A stretch of DNA of 64,000 nucleotides from Paracoccus marcusii (GCF_028621715.1 NZ_CP117466.1:2926501-2990500); one strand, 5' to 3'. Counted from the first letter of the stretch, positions 53,500-62,302 are shown. Notes: a model not told the origin generated them from the sequence alone. A program made the numbers and translations.

Positions 53500-54201
53500 A
53501 TGATCATGTCGGTTCAGGAACTGGACAGCTTGCCACCGCTGCAGGATCTGCGCCCCCGCACCGTCACCGACCAGATCTTCGAGCATCTCTATGCACGGGT
53601 CGTCGGGCTGGACCTGCCCCCCGGCGCAAAGCTGTCCGAGGCCGAGGTCGCGGCCCGGATGGGCGTGTCGCGCCAACCGGTGCGCGACGCCTTCTATCGG
53701 CTGTCGCAGCTGGGCTTCATCCAGATCCGCCCGCAGCGCGCGACCACCGTCACCCCGATCTCGACCGAGGCGGTGATGCAGGCCTATTTCATCCGCAGCG
53801 CGCTGGAACAGGCGACCATGCGGGTCGCGGCGCTGACGTTGCAGCCGTCGGACTGGGATGGCCTGGAACGCCTGATCGACCTGCAGGAAGCCGCCAGCCG
53901 GGAGGACCGGCGCAGCGATTTCCATGCCCTGGACGACCAGTTCCACCGCGACATCTGCGCGGCGGCGGGCAAGGAATTCGTCTGGAACCTGGTGCGCGAC
54001 AACAAGGGCCACATGGACCGCGCGCGCTTTCTATCGCTGTCCTACGGCGCCTCGACCGCGTTCATCGAGCATCGGGATATCCTGGCCGCCCTGCGCGCCC
54101 GCGACCCCGAGGCCGCCGCAGGCGCCCTGCGCGACCATCTGAGCCATATCGAACACATCCTGGAACGGCTGCGCATCGACCAGCCGGGCATCCTGGCCTA
54201 G
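53500..54201 (+). CDS. GntR family regulator, FCD subfamily
   Basis: 233 residues; winged HTH (about 22-92, DLPPGAKLSEAEVAARMGVS, RQPVRDAFYRLSQLGFIQIR) and FCD domain (about 100-225) with ALDDQFHRDICAAAGKEFVW and IEHRDILAALRARDPEAA containing the metal/ligand-site Asp and His. Divergent from uxaC across 75 bases, so the most likely repressor of the uronate operon, released by a uronate or its intermediate. It is a second FCD regulator in the cluster, not closely similar to the one at 42730. Confidence 0.93.
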   Translation: MIMSVQELDSLPPLQDLRPRTVTDQIFEHLYARVVGLDLPPGAKLSEAEVAARMGVSRQPVRDAFYRLSQLGFIQIRPQRATTVTPISTEAVMQAYFIRSALEQATMRVAALTLQPSDWDGLERLIDLQEAASREDRRSDFHALDDQFHRDICAAAGKEFVWNLVRDNKGHMDRARFLSLSYGASTAFIEHRDILAALRARDPEAAAGALRDHLSHIEHILERLRIDQPGILA

Positions 54202-55463
54202 TCGGCCGGGACCACCAGCACCGCCCGGAAATCGTTGACGTTGGTCAGCGTCGGCCCGGTGCGGATCAGGCTGTCCGTCGCGTCGAACAGGCTGTAGCTG
54301 TCATGCCCCGCCAAGGCCGCACGCATGTCCAGGCCCAACTCCGCGACCCGCTGCGGCAGATCGGGGCCGATGATGGCGCCTGCCGCGTCCTCGGTCCCGT
54401 CGATGCCGTCGGTGTCTGCGGCAAGCGCGTGGATGCCCGGCTGCCCGCGCAACGCCACGGCCAGGGACAGAAGAAACTCGGTGTTGCGCCCGCCGCGGCC
54501 GGGATCGCCCTGGCCGATGGTCACGGTCGTCTCTCCGCCCGACAGCAGGACCGCGGGGGCCGGGGCGGGGGTGCCATGGGCGGCGGTCGCGCGGGCGATG
54601 CCGGCCATGGCGATGCCCAGTTGCGCGGCCTCTCCCTCCAGCGCGTCGCCCAAGAGGAGGGGCGTCACCCCGGCCCGTTCCGCCACGCGGGCGGCCGCCA
54701 GCAACGACATCTGCGGCGTGGCGATCAGGCGGTAATCGGCGTCGAAGGCCGCGGCGGGCTGCGGCGGCGCCATCAGCAGATCAAGCGCCGCCTGCGGCAG
54801 GGCCGGGCCAAGCCGGTCGACCAGCCAGGAAAGGTCCTGTCCGGCGGTGGGGTCCGGCACCGTCGGACCGGACGCGATGGCCGCCGGATCGTCGCCCGGC
54901 ACATCGGAGATCGCCAGCGTCACCAGCCGTGCGGGCGCGGCCGCCTGCGCCAGCCGCCCGCCCTTGATCGCCGACAGGCGCCGGCGGACGCGGTTCATGT
55001 CCTCGATCGTCAGCCCCGACCGCAGCAGCAGGCGGTTGACCACGATCTTGTCCTCCAGCGTCAGCGGCGCGCGGGGCGCCGCCATCAGCGCCGACCCCCC
55101 GCCCGAGATCAGCGCCAGCACCAGGTCGTCCGGTCCCGCCGCCTTGGCCGCAGCCAGGATTCGTTCGGCGGCATCCTGCGACGCCGCGTCAGGCACCGGG
55201 TGGGACGCCTGGCACACGGTGATGCGCCGCGTCGGAACCTGGTGCCCATGTCGTGTGACCACGATGCCGGAAAGGTCGACATCGGGCCAAGCGGCCTCCA
55301 GCGCGGCGGCCATGGCGGCGGCGGACTTGCCCGCGCCCACCACGATGCAGCGGCCCTGCGGCTTGGGCGGCAGATGATCGGCCAGCACCTGCGCGGGATC
55401 GGCGGCGCCCACCGCCGCATCGAACATGTCGCGCAACAGCGCCTGTGCCTGGTCCTGGTTCAT
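54198..55463 (-). CDS. glycerate 2-kinase (GckA/TtuD, MOFRL family)
   Basis: 421 residues. N-terminal DUF4147-type domain with GRCIVVGAGKSAAAMAAALE, ALISGGGSALMAAP, and SDVPGDDPAAIASGPTVPDP, and C-terminal MOFRL domain with LLSGGETTVTIGQGDPGRGG and FLLSLAVAL, ADTDGIDGTEDAAGAIIGPD. Phosphorylates D-glycerate to 2-phosphoglycerate; older annotations call it hydroxypyruvate reductase. Neighbouring uronate genes suggest use for glycerate from sugar-acid catabolism. Stop shares CTAG with the GntR gene. Confidence 0.9.
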   Translation of the reverse strand: MNQDQAQALLRDMFDAAVGAADPAQVLADHLPPKPQGRCIVVGAGKSAAAMAAALEAAWPDVDLSGIVVTRHGHQVPTRRITVCQASHPVPDAASQDAAERILAAAKAAGPDDLVLALISGGGSALMAAPRAPLTLEDKIVVNRLLLRSGLTIEDMNRVRRRLSAIKGGRLAQAAAPARLVTLAISDVPGDDPAAIASGPTVPDPTAGQDLSWLVDRLGPALPQAALDLLMAPPQPAAAFDADYRLIATPQMSLLAAARVAERAGVTPLLLGDALEGEAAQLGIAMAGIARATAAHGTPAPAPAVLLSGGETTVTIGQGDPGRGGRNTEFLLSLAVALRGQPGIHALAADTDGIDGTEDAAGAIIGPDLPQRVAELGLDMRAALAGHDSYSLFDATDSLIRTGPTLTNVNDFRAVLVVPAD

Positions 55464-55627
55464 TCCGCCTCCGTCGGTGATCGCGTCGCCCGGGGGCGCG
55501 CCTGTGGCGCCATCATAGGGATGGTGCCGCGGTTTGCCAGCACCGCCGCCGCTGGCCCCTGCCCCGCCGATCTGCTAGGGCGCCCCGGATTGCGGCCCCG
55601 CGCCGCCCCAACCCGCCCGAGGCCCCG

Positions 55628-56158
55628 GTGACCCAGCATGTTCTGCGCAGCGTCCTTCGCGACGGCACCGGCGATCTGCACGCCACGCTGGACGCGCAGG
55701 TGGGCGCGCTGGACAGCCCGGCGGCCTATCTGGCCTATCTGCGCGGCAGCCACGCGTTTCGCAGCGCTATCGATCCGCTGCTGGAGGCCGGCTCGGCCCG
55801 GATCGGCTGGCGGCCGGTGATGCTGTCGGATGCGACGGCGCGCGATCTGGAGGACCTTGGCGCAGGGCGCCCGACCCCGGTGACCCCGCCCGCCCTGCCC
55901 GACGCCGCGGCCGTCGCGGGCGCGCTGTATGTGGTCGAAGGATCGTCCATCGGTGCGACGCTGATCGCGCGCAGGGCGGCGGCCCTGGGGTACACCACGG
56001 GCCACGGCGCGTCCCACCTGGCGCTGCAGACGGGCGATCCGCGCCGGTGGCGGCGGTTCCTGGACTGGCTTCATGCCGCGGACCCGGACCCCGCGCGGGC
56101 GGTCAAGGCCGCGCGGGCGGTGTTCCAGACCGCCATGACCGCATTTACGCAACGGTAA
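55628..56158 (+). CDS. bphO: biliverdin-producing heme oxygenase (BphO)
   Basis: 176-residue heme oxygenase that opens heme to biliverdin, the chromophore of the phytochrome encoded next. Proximal His18 in TGDLHATLDAQ, and YVVEGSSIGATLIARRAA contains the distal-helix glycine-rich region, as in bacterial BphO proteins. GTG start at 55628 without a strong ribosome site. 47 bases before the bphP start. It would also release iron and CO. Confidence 0.9.
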   Translation: MTQHVLRSVLRDGTGDLHATLDAQVGALDSPAAYLAYLRGSHAFRSAIDPLLEAGSARIGWRPVMLSDATARDLEDLGAGRPTPVTPPALPDAAAVAGALYVVEGSSIGATLIARRAAALGYTTGHGASHLALQTGDPRRWRRFLDWLHAADPDPARAVKAARAVFQTAMTAFTQR

Positions 56159-56169
56159 ACGAAAAGCAA

Positions 56170-56199
56170 TTGGACGGCTGACCTGGGCCGCCTTAGAAA
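56170..56199 (+). promoter_or_regulatory. possible bphP promoter giving a leaderless mRNA
   Basis: TTGGAC (56170-56175), 18-bp spacer, TAGAAA (56194-56199). The expected start is at 56205-56206, the A of the bphP ATG, and there is no Shine-Dalgarno sequence, so the transcript may be leaderless. Confidence 0.4.
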
Positions 56200-56205
56200 T
56201 CCGTA

Positions 56206-58344
56206 ATGTCCACAGCCCTGCCCAACCCTGCCGATGCCCGTGATCTGACTGCCTGCGACCGCGAACCGATCCATGTTCCCGGATCGATCCAGGCGCATGG
56301 CCACCTTCTGATCGTCGACCCGGGCGACGGCCGGATCGTCGGCGCCGCGGGACGCGCCGACGGCCTGACGCGCGACATGATCGGCCAGACCCTGTCGCAG
56401 GCGCTTGGCGGCGTGCTGCGCAATGCAATCGACGATCTGCCCGATATTGGTCCCGTTCCCCTGGCACCCGTGATGATCGACGGGGCATCCTGGGACCTGC
56501 TGGCCTATCGCAGCGGCGCGCATGTCGTGATCGAGATGCTGCCCGCGCTGGATCAGCCGCCGCTGGATGCACGTTTCCTGGGCCGGATGCAGGCGCTGGA
56601 CGCGGTGCTGGAGCGGGCGTCGTCCCTGCCCGACCTGATGCGGAACGCGGCGGGCGTGTTCCGCCAGCTGACCGGCCACGCGCGGGTGATGATCTATCGC
56701 TTCATCGACGACGAGGCCGGGGCCGTGGTGGGCGAAAGCCGTGCCGAGGGCATGGGCACGTTCATGAACCACCATTTCCCGGCATCCGACATTCCCCGCC
56801 AGGCGCGCGCCCTCTACGTGCGCAACCGCGTGCGGGTCATCGCCGACGTGCATGCCCCGGTCCAGCCGATCACCGGCAGCGTTCCCGGGATCGAGGCCAT
56901 CGACCTCAGCGATTCGATGCTGCGCAGCGTCTCTCCGGTGCACCTGCATTATCTGCGCAACATGGGGGTGGGTGCATCGGCGTCGATGTCGATCATCAAG
57001 GACGGGGCGCTTTGGGGTCTTGTCGCCTGCCACCACCCCGAACCGCGCGACCTGTCGCTGGCCACGCGTCTGGCCTGCCAGTCCCTGGCCGACAGCCTGG
57101 CCCGCCAGATCCGCCTGCGCGAGGAGACGGTGCTGTACCGTGAACGCATCCGGCTGCGCGCGCACGAGGATACCGTGCTGGCCCGTCTTGGTCCTGACGA
57201 CCAGCTGGACCAGTTCTTCGCGCAATCCGCGGGACCGCTGGCCGAGCTGGTGGGCGCCGACGGCTTTGCCGCCGTTCAGGGCAGCGAGCTGTTCTCGTCG
57301 GGCAGCTGCCCCGATCCGGCGGCGCTGCGCCATCTGGCCGACCATGTGCGCCAGTCGGCGGCGATCACCCCCTTTGTCAGTTCCAACCTGGAACGCGTCA
57401 TCCCTGCGGCGGCGGCCTATCGCGACGTTGCCAGCGGCATGCTGTCGGTCACCATGTCGACCGAGGTGCCGACGATCCTGATGTGGTTCCGCGCCGAAAA
57501 GCTGCAGGTCGTGACCTGGGCCGGCAACCCGCACAAGGACGTCCCCACGGTCCCCGGCGCCACGCTGGAGCCGCGCGCATCCTTTGCGGCCTGGTCCGAC
57601 GAGGTGCGCGGCAAGTCGCGCCCCTGGACCGCCGCCGAGGTCGAGGCCGCCAGCCGCCTGGTTCGCCTGATGCTGGAGGCGCGCAGCTCGCGGCGCATCC
57701 GCCGGCTGAACGCCGAACTGTCCATCACGCTGCGCGAGAACGAGAGCCTGATCCAGCAAAAGGAATTCCTGCTGCGCGAGGTCAACCACCGCGTCCAGAA
57801 CAGCCTGGCCCTGGTGGCATCCTTCCTGCGCATGCAGGGCCGCGGCGCCGACCCCCTGGTCCGCACCCAGCTGGACGAGGCGCAAAGCCGACTGTCGGCC
57901 GTCAGTCTGGTCCATCGCCGCCTTTATCAGGACGACAGCGCCCAGATCGTGGACCTGGCGATCTATCTGGACGACCTGCTGCGCGACATGAAATCGTCGC
58001 TGGACCCGGCATGGGCCGACGCGATCCAGACCGAATTCGCGCCCATCCTGGTATCAGCGGATCGTGCGGTCAGCATCGGCCTGCTGACCAACGAGATCGT
58101 CGCGAATGCGATCAAGTATGCCTACGATGGCCAGCCCGGCCCGGTGTCGGTCGTGCTGTCGCAGACGCGCAACGGGATGCTGTTGTCCGTGACCGACAAC
58201 GGCGTGGGGTCGGACGGGTCCATCAAGGGCACCGGCTTTGGCATGCGGATGGTGGCGTCGCTGGTCGAGCAGCTGGGCGGCAAGTTGCAGTCGGACACGA
58301 ATGCGCCCGGTCTGCGGGTGGTGATCACCGCTCCCCTGGACTGA
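56206..58344 (+). CDS. bphP: bacteriophytochrome sensor kinase (HWE/HisKA_2 type)
   Basis: 712 residues: PAS (about 10-110), GAF (about 140-310), PHY (about 320-500), and a HisKA_2/HWE-type kinase (about 515-710). Biliverdin is expected on Cys17 (DLTACDREPIHVPG), and the GAF has the PASDIPRQARALY signature (about 192-204). Phospho-acceptor is His528 in LLREVNHRVQNSLALVASFL; the N box at Asn629 (TNEIVANAIKYAYDG) and G boxes DNGVGSDGS and GTGFGMRMV are intact. A red/far-red light sensor. It overlaps the receiver gene tail to tail by 20 bases. Confidence 0.95.
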   Translation: MSTALPNPADARDLTACDREPIHVPGSIQAHGHLLIVDPGDGRIVGAAGRADGLTRDMIGQTLSQALGGVLRNAIDDLPDIGPVPLAPVMIDGASWDLLAYRSGAHVVIEMLPALDQPPLDARFLGRMQALDAVLERASSLPDLMRNAAGVFRQLTGHARVMIYRFIDDEAGAVVGESRAEGMGTFMNHHFPASDIPRQARALYVRNRVRVIADVHAPVQPITGSVPGIEAIDLSDSMLRSVSPVHLHYLRNMGVGASASMSIIKDGALWGLVACHHPEPRDLSLATRLACQSLADSLARQIRLREETVLYRERIRLRAHEDTVLARLGPDDQLDQFFAQSAGPLAELVGADGFAAVQGSELFSSGSCPDPAALRHLADHVRQSAAITPFVSSNLERVIPAAAAYRDVASGMLSVTMSTEVPTILMWFRAEKLQVVTWAGNPHKDVPTVPGATLEPRASFAAWSDEVRGKSRPWTAAEVEAASRLVRLMLEARSSRRIRRLNAELSITLRENESLIQQKEFLLREVNHRVQNSLALVASFLRMQGRGADPLVRTQLDEAQSRLSAVSLVHRRLYQDDSAQIVDLAIYLDDLLRDMKSSLDPAWADAIQTEFAPILVSADRAVSIGLLTNEIVANAIKYAYDGQPGPVSVVLSQTRNGMLLSVTDNGVGSDGSIKGTGFGMRMVASLVEQLGGKLQSDTNAPGLRVVITAPLD

Positions 58345-58792
58345 CGCCCCATTGCGCGGCGAAGGCGGGCGAGGCCACGAAGCTGCCGGGTTCGGGCGAC
58401 ACGGGGGGCGGATCGCACACGCCCTCCTCCAGATATTTCAGCGCGGCGACGAACCCCGCCGATGAGAACGGCTTGGCGATGACGCCATGCGCGCCGTCGA
58501 AATCGTCGGGGATCTTCTTCGGGTTGGCCGTGACAAAGACCACGATGGTGTCGGGCCACTGCTTCTGGATGGCGCTGTTGACCTGCAGGCCGGTACTGCC
58601 GCGTGCCAGCTGCATGTCGACCAGCGCGACGTCCGGGGCCTTGTCCGTGGGCAGCGCCATCACGTCCTGCAGCGAAGATGCCACGGCCAGTACCTGATGG
58701 CCGGCATCCTCGATCATCATCTCGATGTCCATCGCGATGATGAACTCATCCTCGACCACGAGGATCGACAGCGGCGCCTTGGGGCGGTTCAT
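58325..58792 (-). CDS. single-domain response regulator
   Basis: 155 residues, one receiver domain (about 8-125) and a short tail rich in Pro/Ser; no DNA-binding output. Acidic pocket Glu14-Asp15 (LVVEDEF), phospho-acceptor Asp59 in DVALVDMQLARGSTG, Thr in FVTANPKKIP, and Lys in HGVIAKPFSSAGF. The GSTGLQVN segment is typical of receivers paired with HWE kinases. Start overlaps the LOV kinase stop by 4 bases, so these two are co-translated; the phytochrome converges on it. Likely shared target of both photosensors. Confidence 0.92.
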   Translation of the reverse strand: MNRPKAPLSILVVEDEFIIAMDIEMMIEDAGHQVLAVASSLQDVMALPTDKAPDVALVDMQLARGSTGLQVNSAIQKQWPDTIVVFVTANPKKIPDDFDGAHGVIAKPFSSAGFVAALKYLEEGVCDPPPVSPEPGSFVASPAFAAQWGVSPGER

Positions 58793-59904
58793 GGAATTTC
58801 CTTGTCGATGACGACGCTGACCTGGATCGACCCCTGATCGGTCCTGGACCAGGCCACGCGCGTTCGTGTCTGTGCGGCAAGCCGAGAGATGATCTGTTCG
58901 TTCACCCCGGACGGCGAATAGACCGGATCGGCCTCGGCGTCCCCCTGGCCCGGAGGTCCGAAGCCGATGGACAGCTCGACCCGCGCGGGCGTCGTCCGCG
59001 ACGAGATGTCGAAGACCTGGCCCTTCGCGACGTTCTCGGGGCGGATCATGTGCGCCAGGATCTCGTTCACGATCAGCCCGATCGCCGCCGCCTGCCCCGC
59101 AGGCACCTCGGCCCGGCCCAGATCGGCGCGGATGCGGATGTCGCAATCGGCCCGGCTTTGCGTCAGGTCGGAGGCAAGGTTGACGGCGTAGGATCCGATG
59201 TCGAACCGCGTCACGTCGTCGGACTGGTACAGGTGGCGATGCACCGTGGCCAAGGCGTCGATCCGGGTCATCATCGCGCGCAGCATGTCGGCCGTGTCGC
59301 TGTCCGCCGCCTCGCGCAGCTGCAGGCGCAGGATCGACCCGATCATGGTCATGTTATTCTTCACGCGGTGATCGACCTCGTGCAGCAGCAGACGCTGTGC
59401 ATCCAGCGAATCGCGCAGTTCGGCGACGCGGCGGGTCACCTCGGCCTCGACCCGCGATTTCTCGCGCGCCATGCGGGACTGCACGTCGATCCGGTCGGTG
59501 ACGTCCAGCTGCGAGGCAAAGAAGAACCGGATACGGCCCGCATCGTCGCGCACCGGGCTGAGATACAGCGCGTTCCAGAACGACGTCCCGTCCTTGCGAT
59601 AGTTCAAAATATCGACCGAGATGTCGGTCCCGTTCTCGACCGCCTCGCGCAGGCGGCGGATCGTGTCCTGGTCTGTCTGCGACCCCTGCAGGAACCGGCA
59701 GTTGCGACCCATCAGCTCGTCGCGGTCGTACCCGGTCAGGCGCTGGAACGCGTCATTGGCAAAGACGATGGGATTGTCGGGCAGGCTGGGGTTGGTGATG
59801 ATCATCGGCATGCGCGTTGCCCGCACCGCGGCCGCGAAGGGATCGCCGCGTCCGTGTTCATGATGCAGCGCCTCGGTCAGGTGCCAGTCGTCCCGTTCGT
59901 CCAC
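58789..59904 (-). CDS. LOV-domain HWE-type histidine kinase homologue with degenerate ATPase domain
   Basis: 371 residues: LOV/PAS (about 24-138) with the flavin-adduct Cys69 in MGRNCRFLQGSQTDQ and the Asn/Gln set of NYRKDGTSFWN; linker coiled coil (about 140-170); DHp with His179 in LLLHEVDHRVKNNMTMIGSI; and a C-terminal domain (about 235-371). The N box reads VNEILAHMIRPENVAKG, where the second Asn is His, and the G boxes are SIGFGPPGQGDAEA and YSPSGVNEQII, without DNGxG or GTGxG. Blue-light sensing is firm from the LOV motif; kinase activity is doubtful. Confidence 0.9.
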   Translation of the reverse strand: MDERDDWHLTEALHHEHGRGDPFAAAVRATRMPMIITNPSLPDNPIVFANDAFQRLTGYDRDELMGRNCRFLQGSQTDQDTIRRLREAVENGTDISVDILNYRKDGTSFWNALYLSPVRDDAGRIRFFFASQLDVTDRIDVQSRMAREKSRVEAEVTRRVAELRDSLDAQRLLLHEVDHRVKNNMTMIGSILRLQLREAADSDTADMLRAMMTRIDALATVHRHLYQSDDVTRFDIGSYAVNLASDLTQSRADCDIRIRADLGRAEVPAGQAAAIGLIVNEILAHMIRPENVAKGQVFDISSRTTPARVELSIGFGPPGQGDAEADPVYSPSGVNEQIISRLAAQTRTRVAWSRTDQGSIQVSVVIDKEIP

Positions 59905-60018
59905 GTCGCGTCCCTTGTAAGCCTGCCCCAGACCCTGTCGTCTGCTTCAAGACACTGCCGCCTTGAATGGTTCCGGAATATCGGAAAAGGATCGCGGTGA
60001 CAGGCCCTCCAAGGTGAC

Positions 60019-60639
60019 ATGATGACCATGACGACAGATCTTCCCGACCTGAGAGAGCGCCTGCGGGCCATGGCCCGCGGCCCCGGCCGGACCATGATCG
60101 CCCTGGCGGGCCCTCCGGGCGCTGGCAAGAGCCATGTCACCGATGCGCTTCTGGCCGATCTGCCGGGGGCGGCGCTGCTGCCGATGGACGGGTATCACCT
60201 GGACGACCGGCTGCTGTCGGCACGCGGCGATCTGCCGCGCAAGGGGGCGCACTGGACGTTCGACCTGGACGGCTTTGCGGTCATGCTGGACCGGCTGGCC
60301 GCCGATGACGGCCGCGACGTGCTGGTCCCCGTCTTCGACCGTGACCTGGAGATCAGCCGCGCCGCCGCGCGTGAGATCCCCGCCAGCGCCCGGCTGATCC
60401 TGGTCGAGGGGAACTATCTGCTGCTGGACCGGCCCGGCTGGCGCGACCTGGGGCGTCATTTCGCGCTGACCGTGATGCTGGACGTGCCGCAGGCGGTGCT
60501 GCGGGCCCGCCTGACGGCCCGCTGGCGCGACCTGCCCCCCGATCAGGCCCGCGCCAAGCTGGAGGCCAACGACCTGCCCAACATGGAGCTGGTGCTGACC
60601 GCCAGCCGTGCGCCCGACCTGATCCTGCCGAACGGCTAG
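60019..60639 (+). CDS. P-loop nucleoside/sugar kinase (uridine kinase/PanK/fructose-kinase-like)
   Basis: 206 residues with Walker A GPPGAGKSHVTDALL (about 31-45), LLPMDGYHLDDRLLSARGD, and GAHWTFDLDGFAVMLDRLA, the pattern of the phosphoribulokinase/uridine-kinase-like family called nucleoside/nucleotide kinase or YggC/FrcK-like. ILVEGNYLLLDRPGWRDL is the Walker B region. Cytoplasmic. The precise substrate (fructose, nucleoside or other) cannot be read. Opposes the ABC operon; its stop shares CTAG with the permease gene. Confidence 0.85.
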   Translation: MMTMTTDLPDLRERLRAMARGPGRTMIALAGPPGAGKSHVTDALLADLPGAALLPMDGYHLDDRLLSARGDLPRKGAHWTFDLDGFAVMLDRLAADDGRDVLVPVFDRDLEISRAAAREIPASARLILVEGNYLLLDRPGWRDLGRHFALTVMLDVPQAVLRARLTARWRDLPPDQARAKLEANDLPNMELVLTASRAPDLILPNG

Positions 60640-61424
60640 GCCGCGCGCCGGCGCCGCGCGACCTCATAGGCGATGGCACCGATGACCGTGGCCACGATGA
60701 TGATCAGCGCCAATGCGTTCACCGCGGGCGTCAGGCCGGTGCGGACCTTGGTCGCGATGAAGACGGTCAGGGGCGTCTCGAACCCGCGCACGAACAGCGT
60801 GGTGTTGTAGTTCTCGATCGATTGCAGCACCGCGAGGCCCGCCGACGCAATCAGCGCGGGCCGCAGGAACGGCAGCGTCACGCGGCGGAACACCATCACG
60901 CGGTTGGCGCCGAGACCCAGGGCCGCCTCCTCCTGCGTGCGGTCGAACCGCTGCAGGCGGGCCATGACCATCAGCATGACATAGCAGATGATGAAGGTGG
61001 ACTGCGCCAGCACGATCAGGAACACCCCGCCGCCCACGCCCATCTGCCGCCACAGGATCAGGGTCGAGATCCCGATCACCACCCCCGGCGTCAGCAGGGG
61101 CGACACCATCACCGCATAGGCAAAGCTGCGCGCCCGCGCATGCAGCGATGTCAGGACCAGCGCCGCCGCCGTGCCCACCGGCACCACGATCACCACCACG
61201 CAGACCGCAACCAGCACGGACGTCCACAGCGACTGCCACATGGCCGCGTCCGCCCACATGGCGGCGAACCATTCCGTCGTGGTCCCCTGCCACGGGATCA
61301 CCGTGGGAAAGCGGCTTTCATTGAAGCTGGCCGCGCCCATGATGATCAGCGGTGCGAACAGATAGGCCGCGAAGACCATCAGATACAGCCAGAACATGGC
61401 GCCGAAGATGCGTTCCGGCCTCAT
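60636..61424 (-). CDS. ABC transporter permease (spermidine/putrescine PotC type)
   Basis: 262-residue, six-TM inner-membrane subunit. FAPLIIMGAASFNESRFPTV near the N-terminus, and the EAA loop EEAALGLGANRVMVFRRVTL contacting the ATPase. Late segment VLQSIENYNTTLFVRGFETP is characteristic of PotC/YdcV permeases. ATG 61424 overlaps the other permease's stop by 4 bases. Confidence 0.92.
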   Translation of the reverse strand: MRPERIFGAMFWLYLMVFAAYLFAPLIIMGAASFNESRFPTVIPWQGTTTEWFAAMWADAAMWQSLWTSVLVAVCVVVIVVPVGTAAALVLTSLHARARSFAYAVMVSPLLTPGVVIGISTLILWRQMGVGGGVFLIVLAQSTFIICYVMLMVMARLQRFDRTQEEAALGLGANRVMVFRRVTLPFLRPALIASAGLAVLQSIENYNTTLFVRGFETPLTVFIATKVRTGLTPAVNALALIIIVATVIGAIAYEVARRRRAA

Positions 61425-62302
61425 TTCGCGACATCCGTCAGGTTGACGCGGAACAGCCGCAAGGTGATCAGGACGACCGCCAGGCACAGCACCAGCAGCA
61501 CCAGCGCATAGGCCGCGCCGCGGTTCCAGTCGCCGCCCTCGAAGAACCAGTTGTAGATGATCTCGGTGAACCATCGGCTGCCGGGCGATCCCAGCAGCGC
61601 GGGCGCGACATAGCTGCCGGCGGCCAGCATGAAGGTGAACACGAAACCCGTCGCGATCCCGGCCTTGGCATGGGGGATCACCACGCGGGTATGGATGCGC
61701 CAGGGCGACGCGCCCAGGTCGCGGGCGGCCTCGATCTGGGCTTTGTCCAGCGATTCGATGGCGTTGTAGATCGGCAGCAGCATGAACAGGATATAGGCAT
61801 AGACCATCGCCGCCAGCACGCCGCCGTCGCCCTGCCAGCGGATCGGTGCGTCGATCAGGCCGATATTCGTCAGCACCGCGTTCAGCGGCCCGCGATAGGC
61901 CAGGATGATGAACCAGGCCAGCGTCCGCAGCACCTCGTTGATGAAGAAGGGGATGATGATCAGCATCATCGCGATGGCCAGCTGCCCCGTCGTGGCCCGC
62001 TGCGCCATCCAGAAGGCAATGGGATAGCATACGGCAAAGGTCACCGCCGCCACCAGGCCGCTGGCCCAGATCGTCTTGAAGAAGATCGCGCGGTGCGTGG
62101 GCTCTCCGGCAAGATAGAGGATGTTCGACAGCGTATAGGTGTCGTCCGGCCCCCCAAGCGCCGCGGGCGGCAGGTTCGGTCGCAGGGCATAGTCGATCAT
62201 CATCAGGTTCGGGGCCAGGACCATCACGGCCAGCCAGAACAGGACAAGGATCAGGAAGATCGTCGAAAGCCCCGGTCCGAAACGGTTTTTCAGATCACCC
62301 AT
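61421..62302 (-). CDS. ABC transporter permease (spermidine/putrescine PotB type)
   Basis: 293 residues from ATG 62302, six TM helices. IPFFINEVLRTLAWFIIL in the centre, EAA loop IEAARDLGASPWRIHTRVVI, and APALLGSPGSRWFTEIIYNW near the end match PotB/YdcU. The start overlaps the ATPase gene by 8 bases. Partner of the PotC-type subunit. Confidence 0.92.
   Translation of the reverse strand: MGDLKNRFGPGLSTIFLILVLFWLAVMVLAPNLMMIDYALRPNLPPAALGGPDDTYTLSNILYLAGEPTHRAIFFKTIWASGLVAAVTFAVCYPIAFWMAQRATTGQLAIAMMLIIIPFFINEVLRTLAWFIILAYRGPLNAVLTNIGLIDAPIRWQGDGGVLAAMVYAYILFMLLPIYNAIESLDKAQIEAARDLGASPWRIHTRVVIPHAKAGIATGFVFTFMLAAGSYVAPALLGSPGSRWFTEIIYNWFFEGGDWNRGAAYALVLLVLCLAVVLITLRLFRVNLTDVAK

Noticed and set aside
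59971..59986. TTCCG-N6-CGGAA dyad and a GGAAC-N17-TCTT stretch upstream of the LOV gene as stress-sigma promoter
   Set aside because: The -10 like part is TCTT rather than CGTT and the dyad is short; too weak to call an EcfG-type promoter.
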